Shown in pieces: positions 1 through 6,941 of a stretch of DNA of 14,367 bases. The notes below the pieces were generated by a model. That model worked only from the letters and a program-made list of their open reading frames with translations. It did no database searches and was not told the origin of the DNA. The translations under genes and the position numbers were made by a program. Each line of letters starts with the position of its first letter. The stretch's first letter is position 1. Source of the stretch: CAZBUH01 sp964495095 (GTDB lineage: Bacteria > Bacillota > Clostridia > Oscillospirales > Oscillospiraceae); contig CAZBUH010000046.1 of assembly GCA_964495095.1 (NCBI GenBank), positions 1 to 14,367 of the forward strand. Reading direction: 5' to 3'.

Positions 1-5
1 TGTAT

Positions 6-182
6 ATGGCACCTGTAATTGACCCCAATTTCGTTCAGACACAGCAAAAAATTGTTGCTTACAAAGGCGCGAAAATGGCAAAAAAGGCCAATCCGGTTTC
101 CACGAAGAAAATGCTTCTTATAATCGTGCCGGTGATAGCGGTGCTCCTTGCGTTTGCTCTTTTCCTCATATATTGCGTATAA
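6..182 (+). CDS. Small C-terminally anchored membrane protein, possibly 5'-truncated
   Basis: This open frame runs from the window edge to a TAA at 180-182. The first ATG is at position 6 and would give 58 residues, but the frame is open back to the edge, so the real start may lie outside. The N-terminal part is polar and lysine-rich, with a KMAKKA stretch. The last 22 residues or so (MLLIIVPVIAVLLAFALFLIYCV) form one hydrophobic helix ending at the C-terminus, which suggests a tail-anchored or single-pass protein with its charged part in the cytoplasm. I do not recognise the family. A hairpin terminator 57 nt after the stop supports this being the true 3' end of a gene. Whether it is a complete small protein or the tail of a larger one cannot be decided here. 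Confidence 0.5.
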   Translation: MAPVIDPNFVQTQQKIVAYKGAKMAKKANPVSTKKMLLIIVPVIAVLLAFALFLIYCV

Positions 183-238
183 TGACGGTTATCTGAGATT
201 GGAAAAGCAGCGGTGAGCACGCTGACTCCGGACGGAAT

Positions 239-282
239 AAAACGGAGCGCAAAGCTGTAAAAAGCGATGCGCTCCGTTTTTT
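239..282. terminator. Bidirectional intrinsic terminator
   Basis: A perfect 12-bp inverted repeat (AAAACGGAGCGC at 239-250 and GCGCTCCGTTTT at 269-280, 18-nt loop) is followed on the plus strand by six T (277-282). On the minus strand the stem also ends in TTTT. It lies between the plus-strand small membrane gene (stop at 182) and the minus-strand carboxypeptidase gene (stop at 290), so it can end both transcripts. Confidence 0.85.
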
Positions 283-289
283 ATATTTT

Positions 290-1723
290 TCACCTGTCGT
301 ATTTGTCGTATATATCCTCAAAGCTCTTGCCGGTGGTAGGCACGTAGGACCTGCGGCGGGCCTCCAGCTCCCGCTGGCGGCGGAGGCGGGCGGCTTTCCT
401 GCGGCGGCGCCGTATGATGTTGTACCTTATTACAAGGAATGCGTACAGCAGGAAAATGAAAATTATGACGCCGATAACGACACGCAGCCACGTCTGGGAA
501 AGCGTGCCCTTTACCCGGTTTTTCATATATTCTGCTTTCAGCAGGTCAATAGAGGTGTTCGCCACAAGGTCGATACTGGCAAACTCGCGGCCATCGTATG
601 TGAGGGTGATTTTCCCCAAAACCGTGCCGGCCTTGATTGGGGCCGTAAGCTCCTCGCCGTTTTCCTGGGAGAATACGGTGACAGTGCGGGTTATATCGTT
701 TTCAATATCTATCTGATTGTCCATAAGGGCCGTAACCTCCTCTGCGGGGCGGAGAATTACGGAATCGGCCCCGTCGCCCATGGATACGGGGACGGAGGTG
801 ATAAGCTCGGAAGCTGTGAGTATGGTTTTGTAGCTGAAGCTCTCAAAGGCCCACTCATAAAGACGGCGGCTTTCCGTAAAGCTCTGTATCTCCGTGGTGC
901 CGTCCTCGGCCACCACGGAATTTGCCTTCATTACGACGGCCAGAAGGGAAATTCCATCACGTTCTGCCATGGAGACGAGGCAGTATCCGGCGGCGTTGGT
1001 GGTGCCTGTTTTTATGCCGGAAGCATACTGGTAATAGTAGATGGAATCTGAATCTATCAGCTTGTTGGTATTGGTGAAGGTGCGCTCCTCAGACATATTC
1101 GTTGCCGGAACGGTGTATGTAACCGTGGAGCATATGGTCTTAAATTCGTCGTGTGAGACGGCCTCCTTGGCAATCAGGGCCAGATCATAGGCGGTGGTGT
1201 AGTGGTCGTCATTGGGAAGCCCGTGGGTATTTGCAAAATGTGTGCCGGTGCAGCCTAATTCCTCGGCCCGGCTGTTCATTTCGTCTATGAACGCCTGGAT
1301 GTCCCCGCCGGACAGATGCTCGGCGATGATATTGCAGGCCTCGTTTGCGGAGGCCACAAGGGCGCAGTACATAAGGTCCTCCAGACGAAGCTGCTCGCCG
1401 GGCTGGATGTTCTGGGTGCTCCCGTCGGGGACCATGTCGTACAGCGCGGTGTCGGAGGCGGTGACAATATCGTCAAGGGACGCCTCGCCCCGCTCTATGG
1501 CCTCGACACACAGCAGCACGGTCATTATCTTCGTCGTGCTGGCGGGATATATTTTATCGTGGGGGGATTTGGAGTAGAAAACTGTATCTGTGTTGGTTTC
1601 AAGCAACACAACAGCGCCTGCCTGAATATTGGGGTCGGTGGCCGCAGAGGCGCTGGGAGGCAGGTATGAGCACAATATAACAGCTATAAGTACCAAAATA
1701 AAAAAATTTTTTATTTTTTTCAT
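290..1723 (-). CDS. D-alanyl-D-alanine carboxypeptidase (penicillin-binding protein, peptidase S11)
   Basis: This is a 477-residue low-molecular-weight PBP that trims the terminal D-Ala of peptidoglycan pentapeptides outside the membrane. The start is placed at the ATG at 1723: MKKIKNF opens a typical signal peptide, with likely cleavage after ASA (residues 26-28), and GGAG lies 10 nt upstream (1734-1737). The frame stays open to 1840, but that extension spans the promoter. All three catalytic motifs are intact: STTK (Ser62, Lys65), SAN (125-127) and KTG (238-240). The HGLPNDDHYTTAYDLALIA segment is typical of family S11. A PBP5-type C-terminal beta domain follows (about 301-400). The anchor is a full transmembrane helix (about 412-433) rather than the usual amphipathic helix. 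A highly basic cytoplasmic tail (RRRRRK, then many R/K) follows it. This matches DacF/DacA-type enzymes, but the exact paralogue is not determined. Confidence 0.93.
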   Translation of the reverse strand: MKKIKNFFILVLIAVILCSYLPPSASAATDPNIQAGAVVLLETNTDTVFYSKSPHDKIYPASTTKIMTVLLCVEAIERGEASLDDIVTASDTALYDMVPDGSTQNIQPGEQLRLEDLMYCALVASANEACNIIAEHLSGGDIQAFIDEMNSRAEELGCTGTHFANTHGLPNDDHYTTAYDLALIAKEAVSHDEFKTICSTVTYTVPATNMSEERTFTNTNKLIDSDSIYYYQYASGIKTGTTNAAGYCLVSMAERDGISLLAVVMKANSVVAEDGTTEIQSFTESRRLYEWAFESFSYKTILTASELITSVPVSMGDGADSVILRPAEEVTALMDNQIDIENDITRTVTVFSQENGEELTAPIKAGTVLGKITLTYDGREFASIDLVANTSIDLLKAEYMKNRVKGTLSQTWLRVVIGVIIFIFLLYAFLVIRYNIIRRRRRKAARLRRQRELEARRRSYVPTTGKSFEDIYDKYDR

Positions 1724-1822
1724 ATATAAATATCTCCGAGAATGTGGTAGAATTAAAAAGAGGTCTCCTGACGGAGCGCGTGTAACCGGAGATTCCGGAA
1801 GACCAGATTTTATATACATGCT
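1724..1822 (-). promoter_or_regulatory. Structured 5' leader of the carboxypeptidase mRNA
   Basis: Between the predicted transcription start (about 1817) and the ATG (1723) the transcript can form nested stems. GGTCT (1762-1766) pairs with AGACC (1800-1804). CCGGA (1786-1790) pairs with TCCGG (1794-1798). CTCC (1765-1768) can alternatively pair with GGAG (1773-1776), overlapping the outer stem. I recognise no known riboswitch consensus. The folding is seen on paper only. Confidence 0.3.
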
Positions 1823-1823
1823 T

Positions 1824-1853
1824 ATTATACCAAAAGACATGCGGTAAAATCAA
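1824..1853 (-). promoter_or_regulatory. Sigma-A-type promoter of the carboxypeptidase gene
   Basis: On the minus strand a -35 box TTGATT (1848-1853, four of six matches) and a perfect -10 box TATAAT (1824-1829) are separated by 18 nt. Transcription would start near 1817 and run into the carboxypeptidase gene. No comparably good plus-strand promoter for the comEA-led operon is visible in this divergent gap. Confidence 0.65.
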
Positions 1854-1886
1854 CCCGGTTACAATATTTTCTATAGGTGTGATTTT

Positions 1887-2309
1887 ATGAAATTATCAAG
1901 GGCCGAGGTGGCGGTAATAGCCGTGACCATCGCGTTTTTGGCTTTCACCATAGGATATTTTGTCGGGAAAAGCAGCGTAGGGGACGGCTACTACATTGAG
2001 CCCCAGGAGAATGTCAGGCTGTCTGAGATGCCGGCCGCGCAGGAGCAGACCGCCGGGACTGAAGCTGAGCCGACGGAGCCTGCGGCGCTTACGGAGGCGC
2101 CGACAATAAGCCCGGGGGAGCGCGTCAATATTAACACGGACGGATTGGACAGGCTCACGCTTCTGCCGGGAATAGGCGAGGCCCTGGGCCAGCGTATAAT
2201 AGATTACCGTGAGGCTAACGGGGCTTTCGACTCCGTAGATGATATCATGAATGTCAGCGGGATAGGCGACGAGAAATTTTTAAAGATAAAAGACTATATT
2301 ACTGTTTAA
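1887..2309 (+). CDS. comEA: ComEA-like helix-hairpin-helix DNA-binding membrane protein
   Basis: This 140-residue protein has an N-terminal membrane anchor (about residues 7-27). A flexible Glu/Thr/Pro/Ala-rich linker follows (about 45-78), then a C-terminal tandem helix-hairpin-helix domain (79-140). The domain carries the signatures RVNINTDGLDRLTLLPGIG (79-97) and VSGIGDEKFLKIKDYI (123-138). In known ComEA proteins this domain sits outside the membrane and binds incoming DNA during transformation. The start is supported by AGGTG seven nt upstream. It lacks the SLBB domain found in some longer ComEA proteins. No comEB or comEC follows as in Bacillus; instead a two-component system begins 13 nt after the stop, so the genes are probably cotranscribed. 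A role in DNA uptake is inferred from the family; in this context it could bind DNA for another purpose. Confidence 0.8.
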   Translation: MKLSRAEVAVIAVTIAFLAFTIGYFVGKSSVGDGYYIEPQENVRLSEMPAAQEQTAGTEAEPTEPAALTEAPTISPGERVNINTDGLDRLTLLPGIGEALGQRIIDYREANGAFDSVDDIMNVSGIGDEKFLKIKDYITV

Positions 2310-2322
2310 AAGGGGAACGCAG

Positions 2323-3006
2323 ATGAAAATACTTGTTGTTGACGATGAAAAGCTCCTTGTTAAGGGAATCAAGTTCAATCTTGAAAACGACGGCTATGAG
2401 GTAGACACCGGAAGCGACGGCGAGGAGGCCGTGGAAAAAGCAAAATCCAACTCCTACGACCTGATAATTCTGGATATAATGATGCCGAAGGTAGACGGCC
2501 TTGCAGCCTGTATGCAGATAAGGGAATTTTCAAACGTGCCGATAATCATGCTTACGGCGAAAAGCGAGGATATGGATAAAATAATCGGCTTTGAGTACGG
2601 TGCAGACGACTATATCACAAAGCCCTTCAACATTCTGGAGCTTAAGGCCAGGGTAAAGGCGCTGCTCAGAAGAAGCGCGGGCAGCAAGCGCCAGACTGAG
2701 AGCGACGCGGAGCTTACCGTTGGCAACATCTCCATAAACACCGATATGCGCAGCGCGGAAAACGACGGGGCGCCGGTGGAACTCACCGTAAAAGAATTCG
2801 ACCTTATTGAGCTGCTTATGAAAAATCCCGGGAGGGTCTACAGCCGGGAAAACCTTCTGGATTTCATCTGGGGATATGAGTATCAGGGCGATATCCGCAC
2901 GGTGGACGTGCATGTGCGCCGCCTGCGGGAGAAGCTGGAGAAAAATCCGGCGGAGCCGGAGCATATCATGACCAAATGGGGAGTTGGCTACTATTTTAAA
3001 GCGTGA
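2323..3006 (+). CDS. OmpR/PhoB-family response regulator
   Basis: This is a 227-residue cytoplasmic transcription factor. The receiver domain (1-118) has the acidic pair Asp7/Asp8, the phosphoacceptor Asp51 (ILDIMMPK), Thr78 and Lys100 (ITKPF), all intact. A winged-helix DNA-binding domain (about 129-227) has the typical RTVDVHVRRLREKLE recognition helix (192-206) and the GVGYYF wing. The sequence resembles the WalR/PhoP/MtrA subgroup, but I cannot assign an orthologue. AGGGGAA lies five nt before the ATG. The gene follows comEA by 13 nt and its end overlaps the kinase reading frame, so the pair is translationally linked. Its regulon is unknown. Confidence 0.93.
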   Translation: MKILVVDDEKLLVKGIKFNLENDGYEVDTGSDGEEAVEKAKSNSYDLIILDIMMPKVDGLAACMQIREFSNVPIIMLTAKSEDMDKIIGFEYGADDYITKPFNILELKARVKALLRRSAGSKRQTESDAELTVGNISINTDMRSAENDGAPVELTVKEFDLIELLMKNPGRVYSRENLLDFIWGYEYQGDIRTVDVHVRRLREKLEKNPAEPEHIMTKWGVGYYFKA

Positions 3007-4438
3007 TAGGGAAAAGTTCAAATACAGGAACGGCCTGCAAATAAAGCTTGCGCTCACTTATTTTATAATGGCGGTGTGCGTGTTTGTATTTCTGAATACA
3101 TACCCCTTTGCGGCCTCCAGAAACCTTATTTATAAATCAAAGCAGGCGTCCATGCAGAACCAGGCGTCCATGATAAGCTCCTCTCTTTCGGCGCTGGAGA
3201 GCCTCACGCCGGATGGCGTGGGGCAGGTCATGAGGCTGCTGGACTACAGGGAATTGAGCCGCGTAATGGTCACCGACGCCGACGGGCAGATACTGTACGA
3301 CACCACCGAGACCGGCGGCACCGTGGGCAGATATGCCCTTTTCAGCGAGGTGTCCCTTGCCATGTCCGGGTACGATGTTTTCTATTCAAATTTTACAAAC
3401 GGCGCTTTCCGCAGCACCGCCGCGTCACCCATAATGTACCGCGGCGCCGTCATCGGGGCGATATATATCTGTGAATACGACTCGGAGCAGGGCGAGCTGC
3501 TGCTTGGAATTAAAAACAACCTGAAAAATATCTCTATCCTTGTGGTGCTGGTGGCAATACTGCTGGGGTTTGTTTTTGCCACTACCCTTACAAGGAGGCT
3601 GAAAAAGATACTGGACGCCATAGATGTTGTAAGAGACGGGGAATACAGCTACAGGCTGGAAATAAAGGGCAAGGACGAGATAAGCCAGATAGCCGACGAG
3701 TTCAACAGCCTTACGGACAGACTGCAAAAGACCGACGAGGTGCGCCGCCGCTTCGTATCCGACGCCTCCCATGAGCTGAAAACGCCTCTGGCCTCCATAC
3801 GTCTGCTGAGCGACAGCATCCTTCAGACGGACAATATGGACGGGGATACGGTAAAAGAGTTTGTAAACGATATCGGAAACGAGGCCGACCGGCTCACTCG
3901 CACCACGGAAAAGCTCCTGCGCCTTACAAGGCTTGACAGCGAAATAAAAACCGCGCCGTCCCGTGTGGATATGGGCGGCGTTGTAAGGGCCACGGTGCGC
4001 TCACTTATGCCCCTGGCGAATAAGAGCGGCGTGTCGCTTACATACCGGCTTAACCCGGACTGTTTTATTCTGGCCAGCGGCGATGATATGCATCAGGTGG
4101 TTTTCAATCTTGCAGAAAATGGGATTAAATACAACATGCCCGGCGGAGAGGTGCAGATACTGCTGTTCAGGTCGGAAAATAACGTGCTGCTTATAGTGAA
4201 CGACACGGGTATCGGCATACCGGAGGAGGATATGCAGCACATATTCGACAGGTTTTACCGGGTGGATAAGGCCCGCTCCCGTGAAGCCGGCGGAAGCGGA
4301 CTGGGACTTTCCATAGTCCACGATACGGTTTTGGAGCACGGCGGGACTATAAAGGTTGAGCGCAGGATGCCAAGAGGGACCAGCTTTATAGTATCCTTCC
4401 CGTACTGCGCGGCTGAGGACGGGGGAGGAGAAAAGTGA
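2984..4438 (+). CDS. Membrane sensor histidine kinase
   Basis: This protein of about 484 residues is the partner of the preceding regulator. In order it has TM1 (about 20-42), an extracytoplasmic sensor region of about 140 residues (43-182), TM2 (about 183-203), HAMP (about 200-252), HisKA with phospho-His263 in SDASHELKTPLASIR, and a HATPase domain. The ATPase boxes are intact: N box NLAENGIKYN (375-384), G1 DTGIGI (407-412), F box FDRFYRVD (421-428) and G2 GGSGLGLSI (436-444). The start is uncertain. The TTG at 2984, used here, overlaps the regulator gene by 23 nt and has GGGGAG immediately before it, too close for a normal ribosome site. The first in-frame ATG (3068) would remove half of TM1. 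The signal is unknown; the GerMN lipoprotein encoded next is a candidate partner of the sensor region. Confidence 0.93.
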   Translation: MATILKRDREKFKYRNGLQIKLALTYFIMAVCVFVFLNTYPFAASRNLIYKSKQASMQNQASMISSSLSALESLTPDGVGQVMRLLDYRELSRVMVTDADGQILYDTTETGGTVGRYALFSEVSLAMSGYDVFYSNFTNGAFRSTAASPIMYRGAVIGAIYICEYDSEQGELLLGIKNNLKNISILVVLVAILLGFVFATTLTRRLKKILDAIDVVRDGEYSYRLEIKGKDEISQIADEFNSLTDRLQKTDEVRRRFVSDASHELKTPLASIRLLSDSILQTDNMDGDTVKEFVNDIGNEADRLTRTTEKLLRLTRLDSEIKTAPSRVDMGGVVRATVRSLMPLANKSGVSLTYRLNPDCFILASGDDMHQVVFNLAENGIKYNMPGGEVQILLFRSENNVLLIVNDTGIGIPEEDMQHIFDRFYRVDKARSREAGGSGLGLSIVHDTVLEHGGTIKVERRMPRGTSFIVSFPYCAAEDGGGEK

Positions 4439-5760
4439 GAAAGCATATCCTGTTTTTCCTGCTTATCCTGTCCGCCTCTTTTCTGACCGCGTGCGGCGGC
4501 GCGGGGGAGACGGCGAAAAATGAGATAACGGTATATTATCTCACCGATTATAAAAATTATGAGGACTACTCCCAGGGCAAGGCGATGATGTCCCCGGAGA
4601 CGGTAGAGCTTAAGCAGGGCGACGACCCGCTGCACGAGGCCCTGGCCGCCCTTGTGGCGGAGCCGGAGGACGAAAGCCTCCATGCCCCCATACCCTCCGG
4701 CGCGGTAATACAGTCCTATGATATCGACGGAAACTCCATTAGTGTGGATATTTCCAGCCGGTATACGGACAGGACTGGGATGGATCTTGTGGCGTCCAAT
4801 TACTGTATAGTGCTTACGCTCTGCGGCATGGAGGATATAGAATCCGTGTCGATTTATGTGGACGGCATACCTCAGAGCCTCGGCATGACGGCGGACGACG
4901 TGCTTTTGTCGGATTCGGAGGCTGACCCATATGAGAAGGATATCTGCCTTTATTATGTGGGCGAGAGCGGGGACTTCCTGATACCTGAATACCACGCTCT
5001 TACCGTGGATGACAGTACGATTTTGGCCCGGTATGTCATCGAGGAGCTGCTCCGAGGGCCCATAAGTGAGAGAAGCTATTCGGCGATACCGGAGGGTACC
5101 GAGCTTAACAGCATCGAAGTGAGAGACGGCGTATGCTATGTGGATTTTTCCTCAGAGTTCATACGCTGTGCGCCTGAGGATATAGGGGCGGCCAGGCTCT
5201 GCGTATATTCCATAGTAAACTCGCTGACAGAGATAGCGGACATAGAAGCCGCCGGTATAACGGTGGAGGGCGGAGAAATGGAGTGGTACTCGGGAATACC
5301 TCTGTCCGGGCCGCTGGAGCGGAACGAAAGGGTAATCGGCCCTGTGAACAGCGCCGCCGGACAGGATGCCATAACGGTTTATCTTAAATCCGAATGTTAC
5401 GGCGGGCTTGTGCCGGTAAAGACCATTATCCAGCGGGATAATTACCTGTCCCTGGAGGAGACCGCCGCCGAGGCGCTTGTTGAGGCTGAGAGCGAACCGG
5501 GGCTTGTTAACGTGATACCGAGGGATACGCAGGTGCTTTCTGCGGAGACGCGGAACGGAATATGCTATCTGGACATAAGCGATGAATTTTTGAATTCCAG
5601 AGGCGACGAGGACATGGAGGACATAGCCGCGTCCGTCAAGGCCTTTACCTATTTGCTGACAAGCCTTGAAAATGTGGAAGGGGTAAAGATATCCATAAAC
5701 GGCATCGACGATGTGGAGTATGGCGATATAGATTTCAGCCAGGTCTTTAAGGCCGGATAA
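4435..5760 (+). CDS. Lipoprotein with three GerMN-like repeats
   Basis: This is a 441-residue lipoprotein. The signal peptide ends in the lipobox LTAC with lipidated Cys20, so the protein is anchored on the outer face of the membrane. The GTG start overlaps the kinase stop (GTGA) and follows a strong GGAGGAG, indicating translational coupling. Three repeats of about 120 residues begin at ITVYYLTD (31), ICLYYVGE (170) and ITVYLKSE (313). Each has a later beta-strand motif: ISVDISSRY (102), CYVDFSSEF (234) and CYLDISDEF (377). This is the pattern of the GerMN domain found in sporulation/germination GerM and in actinobacterial LpqB. The first repeat is the most diverged. The place behind a kinase suggests signal modulation rather than spore function, but this is inference. 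A terminator follows within 50 nt. Confidence 0.82.
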   Translation: MRKHILFFLLILSASFLTACGGAGETAKNEITVYYLTDYKNYEDYSQGKAMMSPETVELKQGDDPLHEALAALVAEPEDESLHAPIPSGAVIQSYDIDGNSISVDISSRYTDRTGMDLVASNYCIVLTLCGMEDIESVSIYVDGIPQSLGMTADDVLLSDSEADPYEKDICLYYVGESGDFLIPEYHALTVDDSTILARYVIEELLRGPISERSYSAIPEGTELNSIEVRDGVCYVDFSSEFIRCAPEDIGAARLCVYSIVNSLTEIADIEAAGITVEGGEMEWYSGIPLSGPLERNERVIGPVNSAAGQDAITVYLKSECYGGLVPVKTIIQRDNYLSLEETAAEALVEAESEPGLVNVIPRDTQVLSAETRNGICYLDISDEFLNSRGDEDMEDIAASVKAFTYLLTSLENVEGVKISINGIDDVEYGDIDFSQVFKAG

Positions 5761-5808
5761 AAAACGCGGACTTATTATCTGCGAAAGCTTAATCAATAAC
5801 CAATACAG

Positions 5809-5851
5809 TAAGGCAGGCGTCCCTCTCGGGGCGCCTGCCTTATCGCTTTTT
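5809..5851 (+). terminator. Intrinsic terminator of the comEA-kinase-GerMN operon
   Basis: A 15-bp stem (5809-5823 pairing with 5828-5842, one G-T pair, loop TCTC) is built on AAGGCAGGCG/CGCCTGCCTT. It is followed four nt later by TTTTT (5847-5851). It lies 49 nt after the lipoprotein stop. On the minus strand no T-run follows, so it is a weaker candidate for the rhomboid transcript. Confidence 0.85.
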
Positions 5852-5906
5852 ACCGCGCTGACGGGACGCGGCGTATTTTAAGTTTTTTCCTTAAAATGAG
5901 GCGGTT

Positions 5907-6764
5907 TTATTCGGTGAAATGCACATGATTGTTTATATGGTCGATGCAGAAGCAGTGATATCCGGCGCACCGGGAGCAGTAGCGGAATTCCAAATCAGGG
6001 TAGTCCGTGTCGGTTTTGCCGCAGACGGCGCATTTGTGGCGGTAGGGCTTTGAGTCAATATCCCTCTTTGCCTTTTTGGCCGCCTTCTTGAAATTTATCG
6101 CGCTTTTTGTGGCGCCGTATCTTTCCGGCCTTATATATTCAAGCAAATATCCGCCGCAGAAGATAAAGTAGTTAAGGAGGGCTACCAGGGGCAGGAGGTT
6201 TGCGGGGAAGGAGGTTATAATTATTTCAAGCAGGAAGAAGGCGGCGTCTACAAGCGCCAGCCATTTCATTTTGATGGGAATAAAGAAGAATAGCAGTACC
6301 CGCATATCGGGGAACATTGTGGCGAAAGCAAAGAACATGGAGAGGTTAATATATCCGGCGGTCAGGGACAGGGACTTGCCGGTGATAAAATAGAGCACAA
6401 AGCCGTAAATCACCGTAAGCAGTATGCCGGACAGATAATATATTGTGAATTTGGCCTGCCCCCACTGGCGCTCCAGGGTGGTGCCTACAAAATAGTAAAA
6501 ATACAGCGATATGGCAAGTCCCAAAATCCCGCCGCTGCCCATATTCGGGACAAATACGAAAGTTATGATGCGCCATAGCTGAAAATGGTGTATTACCTTG
6601 TCGGCGCTGAAGGCCAGATAGCTCTGAAGCAGGCCGGTCCTGTCCATAAGCGCAAAGAGATATACAATCACATTGCCGATAACAATAAATATCATTAAAT
6701 TCGGAATGCCGAATCTTGGATGGCTTGCGCTGAACCTGTCTATCGCCCGGTTTAATGCTCTCAA
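5907..6764 (-). CDS. Rhomboid-fold membrane protein, probably catalytically inactive, with Cys/His-rich tail
   Basis: This is a 285-residue protein of the rhomboid/Derlin superfamily. The start is set at the TTG at 6764 because GGAGGT (6771-6776) lies six nt upstream; a TTG at 6830 has no ribosome site and would include the promoter. Rhomboid hallmarks are visible: TM1 (about 21-38), the L1-loop WR pair (64-65, LWRIITFVF), a TM2 segment FVGTTLERQWG (92-102) and FPDMRVLLFFFIPIKMKWL (151-169), which resembles active rhomboids. The GxSG catalytic site is replaced by GYIN (137-140), and the last helix lacks the partner His (VALLNYFIFCGGYLLEYI, 194-211). It is therefore probably a pseudoprotease. 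After TM6 comes a lysine-rich linker and a tail with CxxC (245-248), CxxC (263-266) and further Cys/His (270-282), likely binding zinc. A role as membrane-protein chaperone or adaptor is inference. Confidence 0.75.
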   Translation of the reverse strand: MRALNRAIDRFSASHPRFGIPNLMIFIVIGNVIVYLFALMDRTGLLQSYLAFSADKVIHHFQLWRIITFVFVPNMGSGGILGLAISLYFYYFVGTTLERQWGQAKFTIYYLSGILLTVIYGFVLYFITGKSLSLTAGYINLSMFFAFATMFPDMRVLLFFFIPIKMKWLALVDAAFFLLEIIITSFPANLLPLVALLNYFIFCGGYLLEYIRPERYGATKSAINFKKAAKKAKRDIDSKPYRHKCAVCGKTDTDYPDLEFRYCSRCAGYHCFCIDHINNHVHFTE

Positions 6765-6770
6765 AATGGC

Positions 6771-6776
6771 ACCTCC
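6771..6776 (-). promoter_or_regulatory. Ribosome binding site setting a TTG start
   Basis: On the minus strand a full GGAGGT stands six nt before the TTG at 6764. It is the only good ribosome site near the gene start and fixes the rhomboid-like protein at 285 residues. Confidence 0.75.
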
Positions 6777-6796
6777 AAAAGAGTTTTGTGAAATCC

Positions 6797-6825
6797 ATTT
6801 TACTGCAAAAGTACATAAAAGTCTA
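6797..6825 (-). promoter_or_regulatory. Possible promoter of the rhomboid-like gene
   Basis: On the minus strand TAGACT (6820-6825, four of six -35 matches) and TAAAAT (6797-6802, five of six -10 matches) are 17 nt apart. They would start transcription near 6790, giving a short leader before the GGAGGT. This is a moderate match in AT-rich sequence. Confidence 0.4.
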
Positions 6826-6874
6826 TCCAAAATAAAGTTTTTTTAAAATATAGCTTTTCCCGGCGTGAAAATCG

Positions 6875-6883
6875 TGTTATAAT
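6875..6883 (+). promoter_or_regulatory. Extended -10 promoter of the metK operon
   Basis: TGTTATAAT (6875-6883) is a perfect extended -10 element (TG-N-TATAAT). The -35 region is poor (TTTTCC-like, about 17-18 nt upstream), as is common when an extended -10 is present. The start would be near 6890, leaving a leader of about 50 nt before metK. Confidence 0.6.
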
Positions 6884-6913
6884 AATCCGTATTATCAGGA
6901 AGTGTGCGATTTT

Positions 6914-6940
6914 ATGGCCGCTTTGAAAGGAAATACTTAA
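6914..6940 (+). other. Possible 8-codon upstream reading frame before metK
   Basis: ATG at 6914 opens MAALKGNT and stops at TAA (6938-6940), one nt before the metK ATG at 6942. The metK ribosome site (AAAGGA, about 6926-6931) lies inside it. An AGGAAG is 11 nt upstream, farther than ideal. This may be a chance frame or a small coupling leader; nothing shows that it is translated. Confidence 0.2.
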
Positions 6941-6941
6941 G

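Noticed and set aside
290..1840. Carboxypeptidase frame starting at 1840 (516 residues)
   Set aside because: The extra 39 residues precede a clear signal peptide and overlap the -10/-35 boxes; the ATG at 1723 has a ribosome site.
5875..5897. Terminator of the rhomboid-like gene at ATTTTAAG/CTTAAAAT
   Set aside because: The inverted repeat is AT-only apart from one G-C pair and has no T-run after it on the minus strand; no good terminator for that gene was found.
5907..6830. Rhomboid-like frame starting at TTG 6830 (307 residues)
   Set aside because: There is no ribosome site before it, while GGAGGT precedes the TTG at 6764 with ideal spacing.
6884..6941. SAM riboswitch upstream of metK
   Set aside because: The leader is only about 50 nt and shows no SAM-I multi-stem aptamer; the shorter SAM-II and SAM-III consensus features were not recognised either.
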